NCBI RefSeq assembly: GCF_036227605.1
Contig: NZ_CP109487.1
Span: 3,546,001 to 3,610,000, forward strand
DNA length: 64,000 nt
Direction: 5' to 3'
Source of the DNA: Streptomyces sp. NBC_01439
GTDB taxonomy: Bacteria > Actinomycetota > Actinomycetes > Streptomycetales > Streptomycetaceae
Of the stretch, positions 41,816 to 52,660 are shown in pieces; position 1 is the stretch's first letter; every line of letters starts with the position of its first letter. A program made the position numbers and the translations under genes. A model generated the notes under the pieces. The model ran no database searches. It had not been told where the DNA came from and was given only the letters and a program-made list of their open reading frames with translations.

Positions 41816-42601
41816 GTGGAAGTTGTCATCGTCCCGGACGCCAAGGCAGGCGGCGAGCTCATCGCGGAGGCCATGGCCGCCCTGGTGCGGCGCAAGCCCG
41901 ACGCCCTGCTCGGCGTGGCGACCGGCTCTACCCCGCTGCCCGTCTACGAGGCCCTCGCCGCCAAGGTCAAGGCCGGCCGGGTCGACGCCTCGAGGGCCCG
42001 GATCTGCCAGCTCGACGAGTACGTCGGCCTGCCGGCCGGGCACCCCGAGTCCTACCGCGCGGTCGTGCTCCGCGAGGTCGTGGAGCCCCTGGGCCTGTCC
42101 GAGGCCTCGTTCATGGGCCCCGACGGTTCGGCCGAGGACATCGTCGGCGCGTGCGAGGCCTACGACCGCGCCCTGGCCGAGGCCGGCGGCGTCGACCTCC
42201 AACTGCTCGGCATCGGCACGGACGGCCACATCGGCTTCAACGAGCCCTGCTCCTCGCTCGCCTCCCGCACCCGCATCAAGACGCTGACGCAGCAGACCCG
42301 TGTGGACAACGCGCGCTTCTTCGACAACGACCTGGAGCAGGTGCCGCACCACGTCATCACCCAGGGCATCGGCACCATCCTCGACGCCCGCCACCTGGTG
42401 CTCCTGGCCACCGGCGAGGGCAAGGCCGAGGCCGTCGTGCAGACCGTCGAGGGCCCGCTGTCCGCGCTGGTCCCGGCCTCCGCGCTGCAGCTGCACCGGC
42501 ACGCCACCGTGATCGTGGACGAGGCCGCGGCCTCGAAGCTGAAGCTGGCCGACTACTTCCGCCACACCTACGCCAACAAGCCCGCCTGGCAGGGCCTGTA
42601 G
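41816..42601 (+). CDS. nagB: Glucosamine-6-phosphate deaminase (261 aa)
   Basis: Converts glucosamine-6-phosphate to fructose-6-phosphate and ammonia. Signatures: GSTPLPVYEALAAK, LDEYVGLPAGH, GIGTDGHIGFNEPCSS and the C-terminal H-A-x-V region RHATVIVDEAA. The GTG at 41816 is chosen (VEVVIVPDAKAGG), behind a dre operator. It completes the aminosugar path fed by the das transporter; a nagA deacetylase is not in the window. Confidence 0.95.
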   Translation: MEVVIVPDAKAGGELIAEAMAALVRRKPDALLGVATGSTPLPVYEALAAKVKAGRVDASRARICQLDEYVGLPAGHPESYRAVVLREVVEPLGLSEASFMGPDGSAEDIVGACEAYDRALAEAGGVDLQLLGIGTDGHIGFNEPCSSLASRTRIKTLTQQTRVDNARFFDNDLEQVPHHVITQGIGTILDARHLVLLATGEGKAEAVVQTVEGPLSALVPASALQLHRHATVIVDEAAASKLKLADYFRHTYANKPAWQGL

Positions 42602-42617
42602 CCGCACCGGCGCGACA

Positions 42618-42654
42618 CGAAGGGCCTGGACTCCCCTGGGGGCCAGGCCCTTCG
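42618..42654. terminator. bidirectional terminator, nagB / dasD
   Basis: CGAAGGGCCTGG (42618-42629) and CCAGGCCCTTCG (42643-42654): 12-bp perfect stem, 13-base loop, between convergent genes. Confidence 0.85.
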
Positions 42655-42721
42655 GCGTGTGCGGGTGCGGGGCGCTGCACGACGCCTCCGGGCGCTGCCC
42701 GGACCCGGTCCGCAGGGGCCG

Positions 42722-44203
42722 CTACGCCCCCGCGATGACTTCCGCCGCAGCCCGGCCGCAGACGCGGGACGCGCCGTGCGTCGCGATGTAGAGGGCTCCG
42801 CGGGGCTCCGTCCGCGGCAGGCCCATCTCGACGACGACCGTGTCCGGGCGGGCCGCGACCAGCGCGTCGAGGGCCTCGGTCATCCAGGGGTGTCGGTGCG
42901 CGTCACGGACCACCGCGACGACGGTGCGGTCCCCCGCCGCCACCAGCACGTCCCCGGCGGAAGAGCCCTCGGGGTAGACGCCCGCCGCGGTGCCCGGGAG
43001 CAGCTCGGCGAGTTCCGCCGCCACGCCCCAGGGGGTCTCGTCCCCCACAGCGATGTTCGCGACGGGCGCGAGCGTGGCGACGTAGGGCGCCGTGAGCGGC
43101 TTGGTCGAGCCGGTGACGAGCACGGCGCGGCGGGCGGCGGTCAGCCCTATGCCGGACGCGCGGCTCCCCTCCGGCTGCGCGTCCGGCCGGGCTCCGCGGG
43201 TCCATGCGGCGAGCGCGCGGACGCGGGCGGCGGCGTCGGCGAGGCGCTCCTCGGGCAGTGCCCCCTCGCGGACGGCCGTGACCAGCGCATCGCGCAGCCG
43301 CAGGACGGTGGCTTCGTCGGCGAGTCCGCCGCCGACGCAGATGGCGTCGGCGCCGGCCGCGATGGCCAGGACCGAGCCGCGTTCGATCCCGTACGTTCCG
43401 GCGATGGCGTTCATCTCCATGCCGTCGGTGACGATGAGGCCCTGGTAGCCGAGCTCGCCCCGCAGCAGGCCGGTCAGGATCTGCGGGCTGAGCGTGGCCG
43501 GGCGGGTCGCGTCGAGGGCGGGCACCAGGATGTGCGCGCTCATCACGGCCTTGGTGCCGGCCTCGATCGCCGCCTTGAAGGGGACGAGTTCGCGGGCCTG
43601 GAGGGTGTCCAGGTCCACGTCGATGCGCGGCAGGGCGTGGTGCGAGTCGACGTTGGTGTCGCCGTGGCCCGGGAAGTGCTTGGTGCACGCGGCCACTCCG
43701 GCGGCCTGGAGGCCCTGGACGTAGGCGGCGGCGTGCCGGGCGGCGAGGTGGGTGTCGGCGCCGAAGGACCGTACGCCGATCACCGGGTTGTCCGGGTTGG
43801 AGTTGACGTCGGCGGAGGGGGCCCAGTTGAGGTTGACCCCGCACTCGGCGAGGCGCCGGCCCAGCTCGCGGGCGACGTCCCGGGTGAGGCCGGTGTCGTC
43901 GACGGCGCCGAGGGCCAGGTTGCCGGGGAAGGACGAACCGCCGCGGGCCTCCAGGCGGGTGACGTCGCCGCCCTCCTCGTCGATGGCGACCAGGACGTCG
44001 TCGCGCTCGGTGCGCAGCTGCGCGGTCAGCGCGGCGAGCTGCTCGGGCGAGGCGATGTTGCGGCCGAACAGGCCGACGGCGGTGAGGCCTTCGCCGACCC
44101 GGCGGAGCAGCCATGCGGGGGCGGTGGTGCCCTCGAAGCCGGGCTGGAGGACGGCGAGGGCGTCGCGGGTGAGCGTATCGGTGTGGTGCGCAAGGACGGT
44201 CAT
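42722..44203 (-). CDS. dasD: Glycoside hydrolase family 3 beta-N-acetylhexosaminidase (493 aa)
   Basis: The NagZ-type catalytic stretch CTKHFPGHGDTNVDSHHALP carries the His/Asp pair that acts as acid/base. VIVTDGMEMNAIAG includes the nucleophile Asp. The N-terminal barrel is followed by a C-terminal alpha/beta domain. No signal peptide is visible, so it acts on imported chitobiose. Its start lies 7 bases from the dasC stop; the operon order is dasA-dasB-dasC-dasD on the minus strand. Confidence 0.92.
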   Translation of the reverse strand: MTVLAHHTDTLTRDALAVLQPGFEGTTAPAWLLRRVGEGLTAVGLFGRNIASPEQLAALTAQLRTERDDVLVAIDEEGGDVTRLEARGGSSFPGNLALGAVDDTGLTRDVARELGRRLAECGVNLNWAPSADVNSNPDNPVIGVRSFGADTHLAARHAAAYVQGLQAAGVAACTKHFPGHGDTNVDSHHALPRIDVDLDTLQARELVPFKAAIEAGTKAVMSAHILVPALDATRPATLSPQILTGLLRGELGYQGLIVTDGMEMNAIAGTYGIERGSVLAIAAGADAICVGGGLADEATVLRLRDALVTAVREGALPEERLADAAARVRALAAWTRGARPDAQPEGSRASGIGLTAARRAVLVTGSTKPLTAPYVATLAPVANIAVGDETPWGVAAELAELLPGTAAGVYPEGSSAGDVLVAAGDRTVVAVVRDAHRHPWMTEALDALVAARPDTVVVEMGLPRTEPRGALYIATHGASRVCGRAAAEVIAGA

Positions 44204-44210
44204 GGCAGCG

Positions 44211-45101
44211 TCATCCCTTCACGGCGCCGGCGGTCATGCCGCCGACTGCCTTGCGCTGGAGGAAGATGAAGATCAGCAGGACCGGGACCGCGAAGAGCGA
44301 GGAAGCGGCCATGGTGGCGCCCCAGTCGTTGCCGAAGGCGGTCATGAACTCGGTCAGCCAGAGCGGCAGGGTCTGCGCGCGCTTGTCCTTGTTGAGGATC
44401 AGGACCATGGCGAACTCGTTCCAGGCCGTGATGAAGCCGAAGAGCGAGGTGGACATCAGGCCGGGGGCCAGCAGCGGGAAGATCACCTTGCGGAAGGCCT
44501 GGCCGCGGGTGCAGCCGTCGATCTGGGCGGCCTCCTCCAGGGTCACCGGGACGGCGGCGATGAAGCCGCGCAGGGTCCAGATGGTGAAGGGGAGGATCAT
44601 CACGAAGTAGATCGCGGTGAGCAGCGGGAGGCTGTTCAGCATCTCGCCGTCGCGGGCGATCATGTACATCGCGATGACCATGACCTCCCAGGGGGCCATC
44701 TGGGCCATCATCACGGTGAGGACCAGGCCCTTGCGGCCCTTGAACCTCATCCGGGCGATGGCGAAGCTCGCGGCGAGGGCGACGAGCAGGGCAAGCAGGA
44801 CGGCGCCGACGGTGACCAGGACGCTGTTGGTGACGTACGTCCAGAAGTTGTCGACCCCGGTGGCCTTGGCGAAGTTGTCCGTCGTCGGCGTGAAGACGAA
44901 GACGGGGTCCTTCGTGAGCATCTGGTCGGCCGGCTTGAGGGCCGAGGAGAACATCCAGTACACGGGGAAGACGAAGACCAGGGCCAACAGGAGTGCGCCG
45001 AGGTTCTTGGCCACGGCTGCGGGGCGTACCGGGCGGCGGGTGCGGAGCTGTTGTGCGGGCCTCTCGGAAGCCGCGGGCTTCGGGGCGGTGGTCGTGCTCA
45101 C
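44211..45101 (-). CDS. dasC: Chitobiose ABC transporter permease DasC (296 aa)
   Basis: MalG-type permease: about six hydrophobic segments after a basic N-terminus, with the EAA loop VPVTLEEAAQIDGCTRGQAF. It overlaps dasB by four bases (ATGA) and is close to dasD. With DasB and DasA it imports chitobiose/GlcNAc oligomers, energised by a shared ATPase (MsiK) not encoded here, as is usual for this system. Confidence 0.94.
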   Translation of the reverse strand: MSTTTAPKPAASERPAQQLRTRRPVRPAAVAKNLGALLLALVFVFPVYWMFSSALKPADQMLTKDPVFVFTPTTDNFAKATGVDNFWTYVTNSVLVTVGAVLLALLVALAASFAIARMRFKGRKGLVLTVMMAQMAPWEVMVIAMYMIARDGEMLNSLPLLTAIYFVMILPFTIWTLRGFIAAVPVTLEEAAQIDGCTRGQAFRKVIFPLLAPGLMSTSLFGFITAWNEFAMVLILNKDKRAQTLPLWLTEFMTAFGNDWGATMAASSLFAVPVLLIFIFLQRKAVGGMTAGAVKG

Positions 45102-46117
45102 TGCTCCTCCTCCTGCTTCAGGATCAGGCGGAAGTAGAAGGACATGACGATCACGAGGATCAAGATCGTCAGGACGGAGATCGCGGCGGCGAGGCCGTAG
45201 TGGGCCTGGCTCTGGCCCTCGACGTAGGCGAAGACCGGCAGGATCTCGGAGGCGCGGTCCGGGCCGCCCTTGTTCATCGCGTAGACCTGGGTGAAGGCCT
45301 TGAACACCCAGATCACCTCGAGGAAGGTGGTGATGAGGAAGAAGGGCTTCAGGTTCGGGAAGACGATCTTCCAGAAGGTCTGCCAGCCGTTGGCCCCGTC
45401 CATGCGGGCGGCTTCGTACAGCTCGGCGCCGACGGTGGTGAGGCCGGCGTACATGTTGAGGGCGACGAACGGGATGGAGCCCCAGACCACCAGGATCGTG
45501 ACGATCACCATGGTGGAGAGGCCGGTCTCCATCCAGTTGTGCTGCTCGTAGCCGGAGAAGCCGGCGGTGCGCATGACCCAGTTCATGACGCCGAACTGCT
45601 CGTCGAACAGCCAGCGGAAGACCTGTACCGAGGCGACGATGGGCATGGCCCAGGCCATCACCAGGGCCATCGAGAGGACCAGTCGCATCTTCTTGCCGAG
45701 CTTGTTCAGCAGGATGCCGATCAGGCTGCCCAGCACCATGATCAGCGCGACGTTGGCGAGGGTGAAGGCGAAGCTGCGGACGACGACGGTCCAGAAGTTC
45801 GTGTCACCGAGCAGCTCGGTGTAGTTGTCGAGTCCCGCGAAGGGGTACTTCCGCTGGATGAACTCGATCTTGTTGATGTCCTGGAGGGACAGGATCACGT
45901 TCTTGATCAGCGGGTACAGCAGGAGCGTCGCGAGGGCGAGCACCGCGGGCGCGACCAACAGGTAGGGCAGCCACCCGGTGGGGAGCGGCTTTCTGCCTCC
46001 GCGAGGCGGCGCGTGGCTGGCGCCGGTTGCTGGGGCCGGCGTCTCGGGCAGTCCGGCGGACTTCGGTGGTGCGTCCTGTGGAGCGCTGGTCACCGCTCCC
46101 TGGGAGTGCACGGTCAT
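45098..46117 (-). CDS. dasB: Chitobiose ABC transporter permease DasB (339 aa)
   Basis: MalF-type permease. An N-terminal Pro/Ala-rich tail of about 45 residues precedes the membrane segments (LLVAPAVLALATLLLYPLI). The EAA loop is LTTVGAELYEAARMDGANGWQTF. It lies 127 bases downstream of dasA and overlaps dasC by four bases. The domain pairs with DasC to form the channel. Confidence 0.94.
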   Translation of the reverse strand: MTVHSQGAVTSAPQDAPPKSAGLPETPAPATGASHAPPRGGRKPLPTGWLPYLLVAPAVLALATLLLYPLIKNVILSLQDINKIEFIQRKYPFAGLDNYTELLGDTNFWTVVVRSFAFTLANVALIMVLGSLIGILLNKLGKKMRLVLSMALVMAWAMPIVASVQVFRWLFDEQFGVMNWVMRTAGFSGYEQHNWMETGLSTMVIVTILVVWGSIPFVALNMYAGLTTVGAELYEAARMDGANGWQTFWKIVFPNLKPFFLITTFLEVIWVFKAFTQVYAMNKGGPDRASEILPVFAYVEGQSQAHYGLAAAISVLTILILVIVMSFYFRLILKQEEEQ

Positions 46118-46244
46118 GGCTTGGCTTCCTCGCGGTTGACTGTGGAGTCAAATGCGCGACCGGGGGCGCGGCGGGTGTCCGGGCACCTGCCGCACCCCCC
46201 GGTGCGTTCACACGGCTGGGTCGTGCGGGTACTGCGGGGCGGGA

Positions 46245-47525
46245 CTACTTGTTGATGCGCTTCGCGATCTCCGCGTCCGCGTCCGCGCCCGCCTTGGCGG
46301 CGTCCTCACCCTTCAGGACCTTGGTCATGAACTCCTTGATGGGGTTCGGCTCGGTCTCGACGTTCGCCCAGCCCGCGGTGACCGGGGTGATCTTGCCGTT
46401 GGCGCCGGCCTTGCCCATGGCCTCGGCGAAGGAGCCCGCGGCGGGGGCGAAGTTGGCACCGGCCTGGTTGGGGAGCAGTGCGCCCTTGGTCTCGGTGGCG
46501 TACTTGGTCATCTGGTCCTTGCCTGCGGCCAGGGCCAGCCACTCCTTGGCGAGCTCCTTGTTCTTGGAGCGCTCGGCGATGGCGAGGTTCGAGCCGCCGA
46601 TGAAGACGGTGCCGGACTTGTCGGCGGTCTTGCCCGGGATCGGGAAGTAGCCGAAGTCGGCTTCCTTGCCCGCTTCCTTCAGGGCCTTCTCCGCGCCGCT
46701 GGCCTCCCAGCCGAGACCGATCCAGGAGGCGACGCCGCCCTTGGGAACGATGTCGGTGGCCTGCTGCGGGGTGGCCTCGTCCTTGTCCTTGGGGGCGGTG
46801 GAGAAGGACTGGAGCTTCTTGTAGAAGTCCATGGCGGAGGCGGCCTGCGGGGTGCCCAGTCCACCCTTCCACTTGCTGCCGTCCTTGAGGGCGAGGTCGC
46901 CGCCCTCGTCCCAGATCAGGCCCGCGAGGACGTACCAGCTCTGGCCGGGCAGGTAGATCGGCTGCGAGGCCGGGTCGGCCGCCTTCAGCTTCTCCAGGCC
47001 CGCGACCCACTCGTCGCGGGTGGTGGGCGGGGTGACGCCGGCCTTCGCGAAGGCCTTCTTGTCGTAGATGACGACGCGGTTGGCGGCGTACCAGGGGGCG
47101 GAGTAGAGCTTGCCCTCGACCTCGGCCGAGGCGAGCATGCTCTTCTGCCAGGCGTCGGCGCCGAGCTGGGCCCTGTCCTTCGTCAGGTCGGCGAGGCCGC
47201 CGGTGACCGCGTAGCCTGCGGTCTGCGTGTTGCCGAGCTCAAGAACGTCCGGAGGGTTGTTCTCGGAAAGGGCCGTGGTGACCTTCTCCTGGATGCCGGT
47301 CCACTTCTGCTCCTCGACCTTGACGGTCACACCGGGGTGCTTGGCCGAGAACTCCTTGTTGACCTCTTCGATCCAGGCCTTCGGCGCGGAGCCGTCCATG
47401 ACCCAGACGGTGATCTCCTTGGGACCCGCGTCGGCCTTGGCCTTGTCGTCGTCCCCATTGCCACAAGCCGCGAGGCCGATAACCATGCCCGCGACTCCAA
47501 CCGCCGCGATGAGCTTGCGCTTCAC
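46245..47525 (-). CDS. dasA: Chitobiose-binding lipoprotein DasA (426 aa)
   Basis: Cell-surface receptor of the transporter. The signal is short and basic, VKRKLIAAVGVAGMVIG, with lipobox LAAC, then a charged linker (GNGDDDKAKADAG) and an SBP family 1 fold (WVMDGSAPKAWIEEVN, NNPPDVLELGNTQT). The GTG at 47525 follows GAGGAGGG; the longer frame to 47579 is upstream leader. Expression is expected to depend on the two dre sites upstream. DasA is linked to development in S. coelicolor. Confidence 0.95.
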   Translation of the reverse strand: MKRKLIAAVGVAGMVIGLAACGNGDDDKAKADAGPKEITVWVMDGSAPKAWIEEVNKEFSAKHPGVTVKVEEQKWTGIQEKVTTALSENNPPDVLELGNTQTAGYAVTGGLADLTKDRAQLGADAWQKSMLASAEVEGKLYSAPWYAANRVVIYDKKAFAKAGVTPPTTRDEWVAGLEKLKAADPASQPIYLPGQSWYVLAGLIWDEGGDLALKDGSKWKGGLGTPQAASAMDFYKKLQSFSTAPKDKDEATPQQATDIVPKGGVASWIGLGWEASGAEKALKEAGKEADFGYFPIPGKTADKSGTVFIGGSNLAIAERSKNKELAKEWLALAAGKDQMTKYATETKGALLPNQAGANFAPAAGSFAEAMGKAGANGKITPVTAGWANVETEPNPIKEFMTKVLKGEDAAKAGADADAEIAKRINK

Positions 47526-47616
47526 GCCACCCTCCTCAGGGATGCCTGCCTGCACTTCCCTTGCCCGCCGCGGTGACATACGCGAAGTACTGCCGTGGGG
47601 CCGGGATCTGATCCAT

Positions 47617-47632
47617 ATTGGTTTAGACCAGT
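47617..47632 (-). promoter_or_regulatory. dre site 1 (DasR operator), dasA promoter
   Basis: ATTGGTTTAGACCAGT, a close match to the DasR site, lies 92 bases before the dasA start and between dasA and dasR. Confidence 0.88.
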
Positions 47633-47640
47633 AGCTGGAG

Positions 47641-47656
47641 CTTGGCCTAGACCTTT
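47641..47656. promoter_or_regulatory. dre site 2, weaker, dasA-dasR intergenic
   Basis: CTTGGCCTAGACCTTT keeps the TGG-N-CTAGACC core and lies 24 bases from site 1. The pair could allow cooperative or autoregulatory binding by DasR. Confidence 0.6.
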
Positions 47657-47754
47657 AGGGGTGTCAAGGGTCTAATGAGCGGGTGCCCGGTCCGTTATCG
47701 GACCGACACCTGGGGAGAGAGAAGGCCTGTCCCCCCTTACGTGTCACGATGTGA

Positions 47755-48579
<825 letters not shown>

Positions 48580-48720
48580 CCTCGCCCGACCTCGCCGCCC
48601 GCCGGGCCCCGCGTACCCCGTTCCTTCACATACCGGAATACGGACGGGGTCTTACGCTCAGCGGGCAATCCCCCGTAGATTCCCTGCGCTTACGCAGATG
48701 ATCGACGAGGGGACGAGGTC

Positions 48721-50936
<2,216 letters not shown>

Positions 50937-50940
<4 letters not shown>

Positions 50941-51134
50941 GCACCGTACGGGGCGCGCTGGCCAGGGCCCGGTTCTTCGTACGGGAGTTCTCCGGGGAGG
51001 CCGCGTACGACCGCTACGTGGCCCACGCCCGCTCCCACGACCCGGACGCGGAGGTCCTCACCCGCCGCGCCTTCGAACGCGCCCGTACGGACGCCCGCGA
51101 GGCGGACCCCCGCGAGGGCTTCCGCTGCTGCTGA
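50937..51134 (+). CDS. YbdD/YjiX-family small protein (65 aa)
   Basis: CstA-associated small protein: FFVREFSGEAAYDRYVAHARS and the tail LTRRAFERARTD...EGFRCC. The GTG at 50937 overlaps the cstA stop as GTGA, so the two are coupled. In other bacteria this partner is needed for CstA-type transport. Ends in a double Cys. Confidence 0.88.
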
Positions 51135-51136
51135 CG

Positions 51137-51179
51137 GGCCGAGGGGCCCCGCCGCGCACCGCGGCGGGGCCCCTCGGCC
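51137..51179. terminator. bidirectional terminator
   Basis: A 19-bp perfect stem (51137-51155 with 51161-51179), 5-base loop, lies between the YbdD gene (+) and the Uma2 gene (-). Confidence 0.88.
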
Positions 51180-51183
51180 GTGG

Positions 51184-51768
51184 TCAGCGCACCCAGTCCT
51201 TGAGGGGCTCGGTCGGGAGGGTGATGCCGACGGGGTCGGGGAGCTTGACGTCCTTGCCGAAGGGGACGGTGCGGACGGTCTCGTACCGATGCCCGTCGGG
51301 TTCACTGTGGACCGAGACCTCACAGCTGTCCCTGTCGATCAGCAGATAGACGGGAATGCCGGTCTCGGCGAAGGCCCGCGGCTTCTCGATCCGGTCACGG
51401 CGGTCGGTGTCGGAGTCGTACGAAGTGACCTCCACGACCATCAGAACAGCGTCCGGGGCAACCCACTCGCCCTGCGCCTTCATGAAGCCGCTCGGCGCCA
51501 GGACCCCATCCGGCCGGGCACGCCCATCGCGATACTGCTGCACCTGCAAACCTTGCTCGCCATAGAGGAAGAGCTCAGGACGATGCTGGATGCAGATGCG
51601 CATGAGCCACTCGATGATCAGTCCGTGGTCCCCGTCCGGCACCGCCTTAACCCCCAGCTTCCCATCGATGAATTCCAACCGCAGCCCCTCCACCTCTCTG
51701 GCGCCTATACGCGCGAGGGTCTCGAACTCCTCGGTCAGCATGTGGGGGCGGTCGGTCATCACGGTCAT
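51184..51768 (-). CDS. Uma2-family PD-(D/E)XK nuclease-like protein (194 aa)
   Basis: Uma2 fold: FIDGKLGVKAVPDGDHGLI near the N-terminus, then RARPDGVLAP (Asp) and VLMVVEVTSYDSD (E-x-T) forming the restriction-type active site, and YLLIDRDSCEVSVH. A variable residue set at the core leaves nuclease activity open. Start ATG 51768; a second ATG at 51759 is possible. Streptomyces genomes carry many copies; role unknown. Confidence 0.88.
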   Translation of the reverse strand: MTVMTDRPHMLTEEFETLARIGAREVEGLRLEFIDGKLGVKAVPDGDHGLIIEWLMRICIQHRPELFLYGEQGLQVQQYRDGRARPDGVLAPSGFMKAQGEWVAPDAVLMVVEVTSYDSDTDRRDRIEKPRAFAETGIPVYLLIDRDSCEVSVHSEPDGHRYETVRTVPFGKDVKLPDPVGITLPTEPLKDWVR

Positions 51769-51846
51769 GCCTCGCTCACCTTCCTCGACGGTGCTGCTTC
51801 CGACGATAGCGCCGGGCGTGGACACCCGTCCTGCACACTCGACCGC

Positions 51847-52344
51847 ATGGACATGGTGATCAGAACGGCGGTGCCCGCCGACTACGCGGAGCTGGGCGAG
51901 ATCACGGCGCGGGCCTACCTCGCCGACGGGCACCTGGACTTCAACGAGGACGACGCCTACCTGAACGTGCTGCGCGACGTGGCCGGCCGGGCCGCCCGGG
52001 CCGAGGTGCTCGTCGCCGAGCGGGACGGACGGTTGCTGGGCGGTGTGACGTTCGCCGCTCCGGGCAGTCCGCTCGCCGACGTCGCGGCCCCCGACGAGGC
52101 GGAGTTCCGGATGCTCGCGGTGGCCCACGAGGCGCGCGGCCAGGGCGTCGGCGAGGCTCTGGTGCGGGCTTGCATCGAGCGGGCGCGGGCCGTGGAGGGC
52201 GTGCGCGGCCTGGCCCTGTCCACCCAGCGCAGCATGGCCGGCGCCCATCGGATCTACGCGCGCCTGGGCTTCGTACGCACTCCGGGGCGGGATTGGGCGC
52301 CGATCGAGGGCCTGACACTCCTCACTTACCGGCTCAAGCTGTAG
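51847..52344 (+). CDS. GNAT acetyltransferase (165 aa)
   Basis: Motif A is HEARGQGVGEALVRACIERA; the C-terminal part holds MAGAHRIYARLGFVRTP. The ATG at 51847 fits the family start (MDMVIRTAVPADYAELGE). It precedes the nrdAB control region but is a separate function; acceptor unknown. Confidence 0.9.
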   Translation: MDMVIRTAVPADYAELGEITARAYLADGHLDFNEDDAYLNVLRDVAGRAARAEVLVAERDGRLLGGVTFAAPGSPLADVAAPDEAEFRMLAVAHEARGQGVGEALVRACIERARAVEGVRGLALSTQRSMAGAHRIYARLGFVRTPGRDWAPIEGLTLLTYRLKL

Positions 52345-52352
52345 CCACGCCG

Positions 52353-52400
52353 ACACTACATGTGGGGGTTACCGCACAGGGCCGCCCCCACATGTATGCT
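52353..52400 (+). promoter_or_regulatory. tandem NrdR boxes, nrdAB promoter
   Basis: Box 1 ACACTACATGTGGGGG (52353-52368) and box 2 CCCCCACATGTATGCT (52385-52400) start 32 bases apart, about three helical turns, and are arranged as an inverted repeat. NrdR binds such pairs when nucleotides are ample. Box 2 overlaps a TATGCT -10-like element. Confidence 0.85.
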
Positions 52401-52403
52401 CAT

Positions 52404-52512
52404 GCCTGCTGTCGCTGCAGGGGAATCCGGTGCGAATCCGGAACTGTCCCGCAACGGTATGAAGTGTCCGGCTACCGGACGCCAAGTCCGATGACCTGCC
52501 GACAGCGCGCCC
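52404..52512 (+). ncRNA. Adenosylcobalamin riboswitch, nrdAB leader
   Basis: P1 arms GCTGTCG (52408-52414) and CGACAGC (52500-52506). The core GGTGCGAATCCGGAACTGTC (52429-52448) with CCGCAACGGTA, and the B12 box AGTCCGATGACCTGCC (52485-52500), are intact. Its fit with nrdAB is known in S. coelicolor: coenzyme B12 shuts off this oxygen-dependent class Ia reductase so that the B12-dependent class II enzyme takes over. Confidence 0.95.
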
Positions 52513-52660
52513 GGCTCGACCGAACCGGGTGCCGATTCGTCCGGGCCTCGCGGTTGGGCCGGTGGACGCCATGCGGGGTACGCGTTCTCGTCGCGCCCGC
52601 GTGCGCCCGCTCGCGCCCCGCCCCGCCGATGACCGGGCCGAGCGAGGGAGAGCTCCCGCC

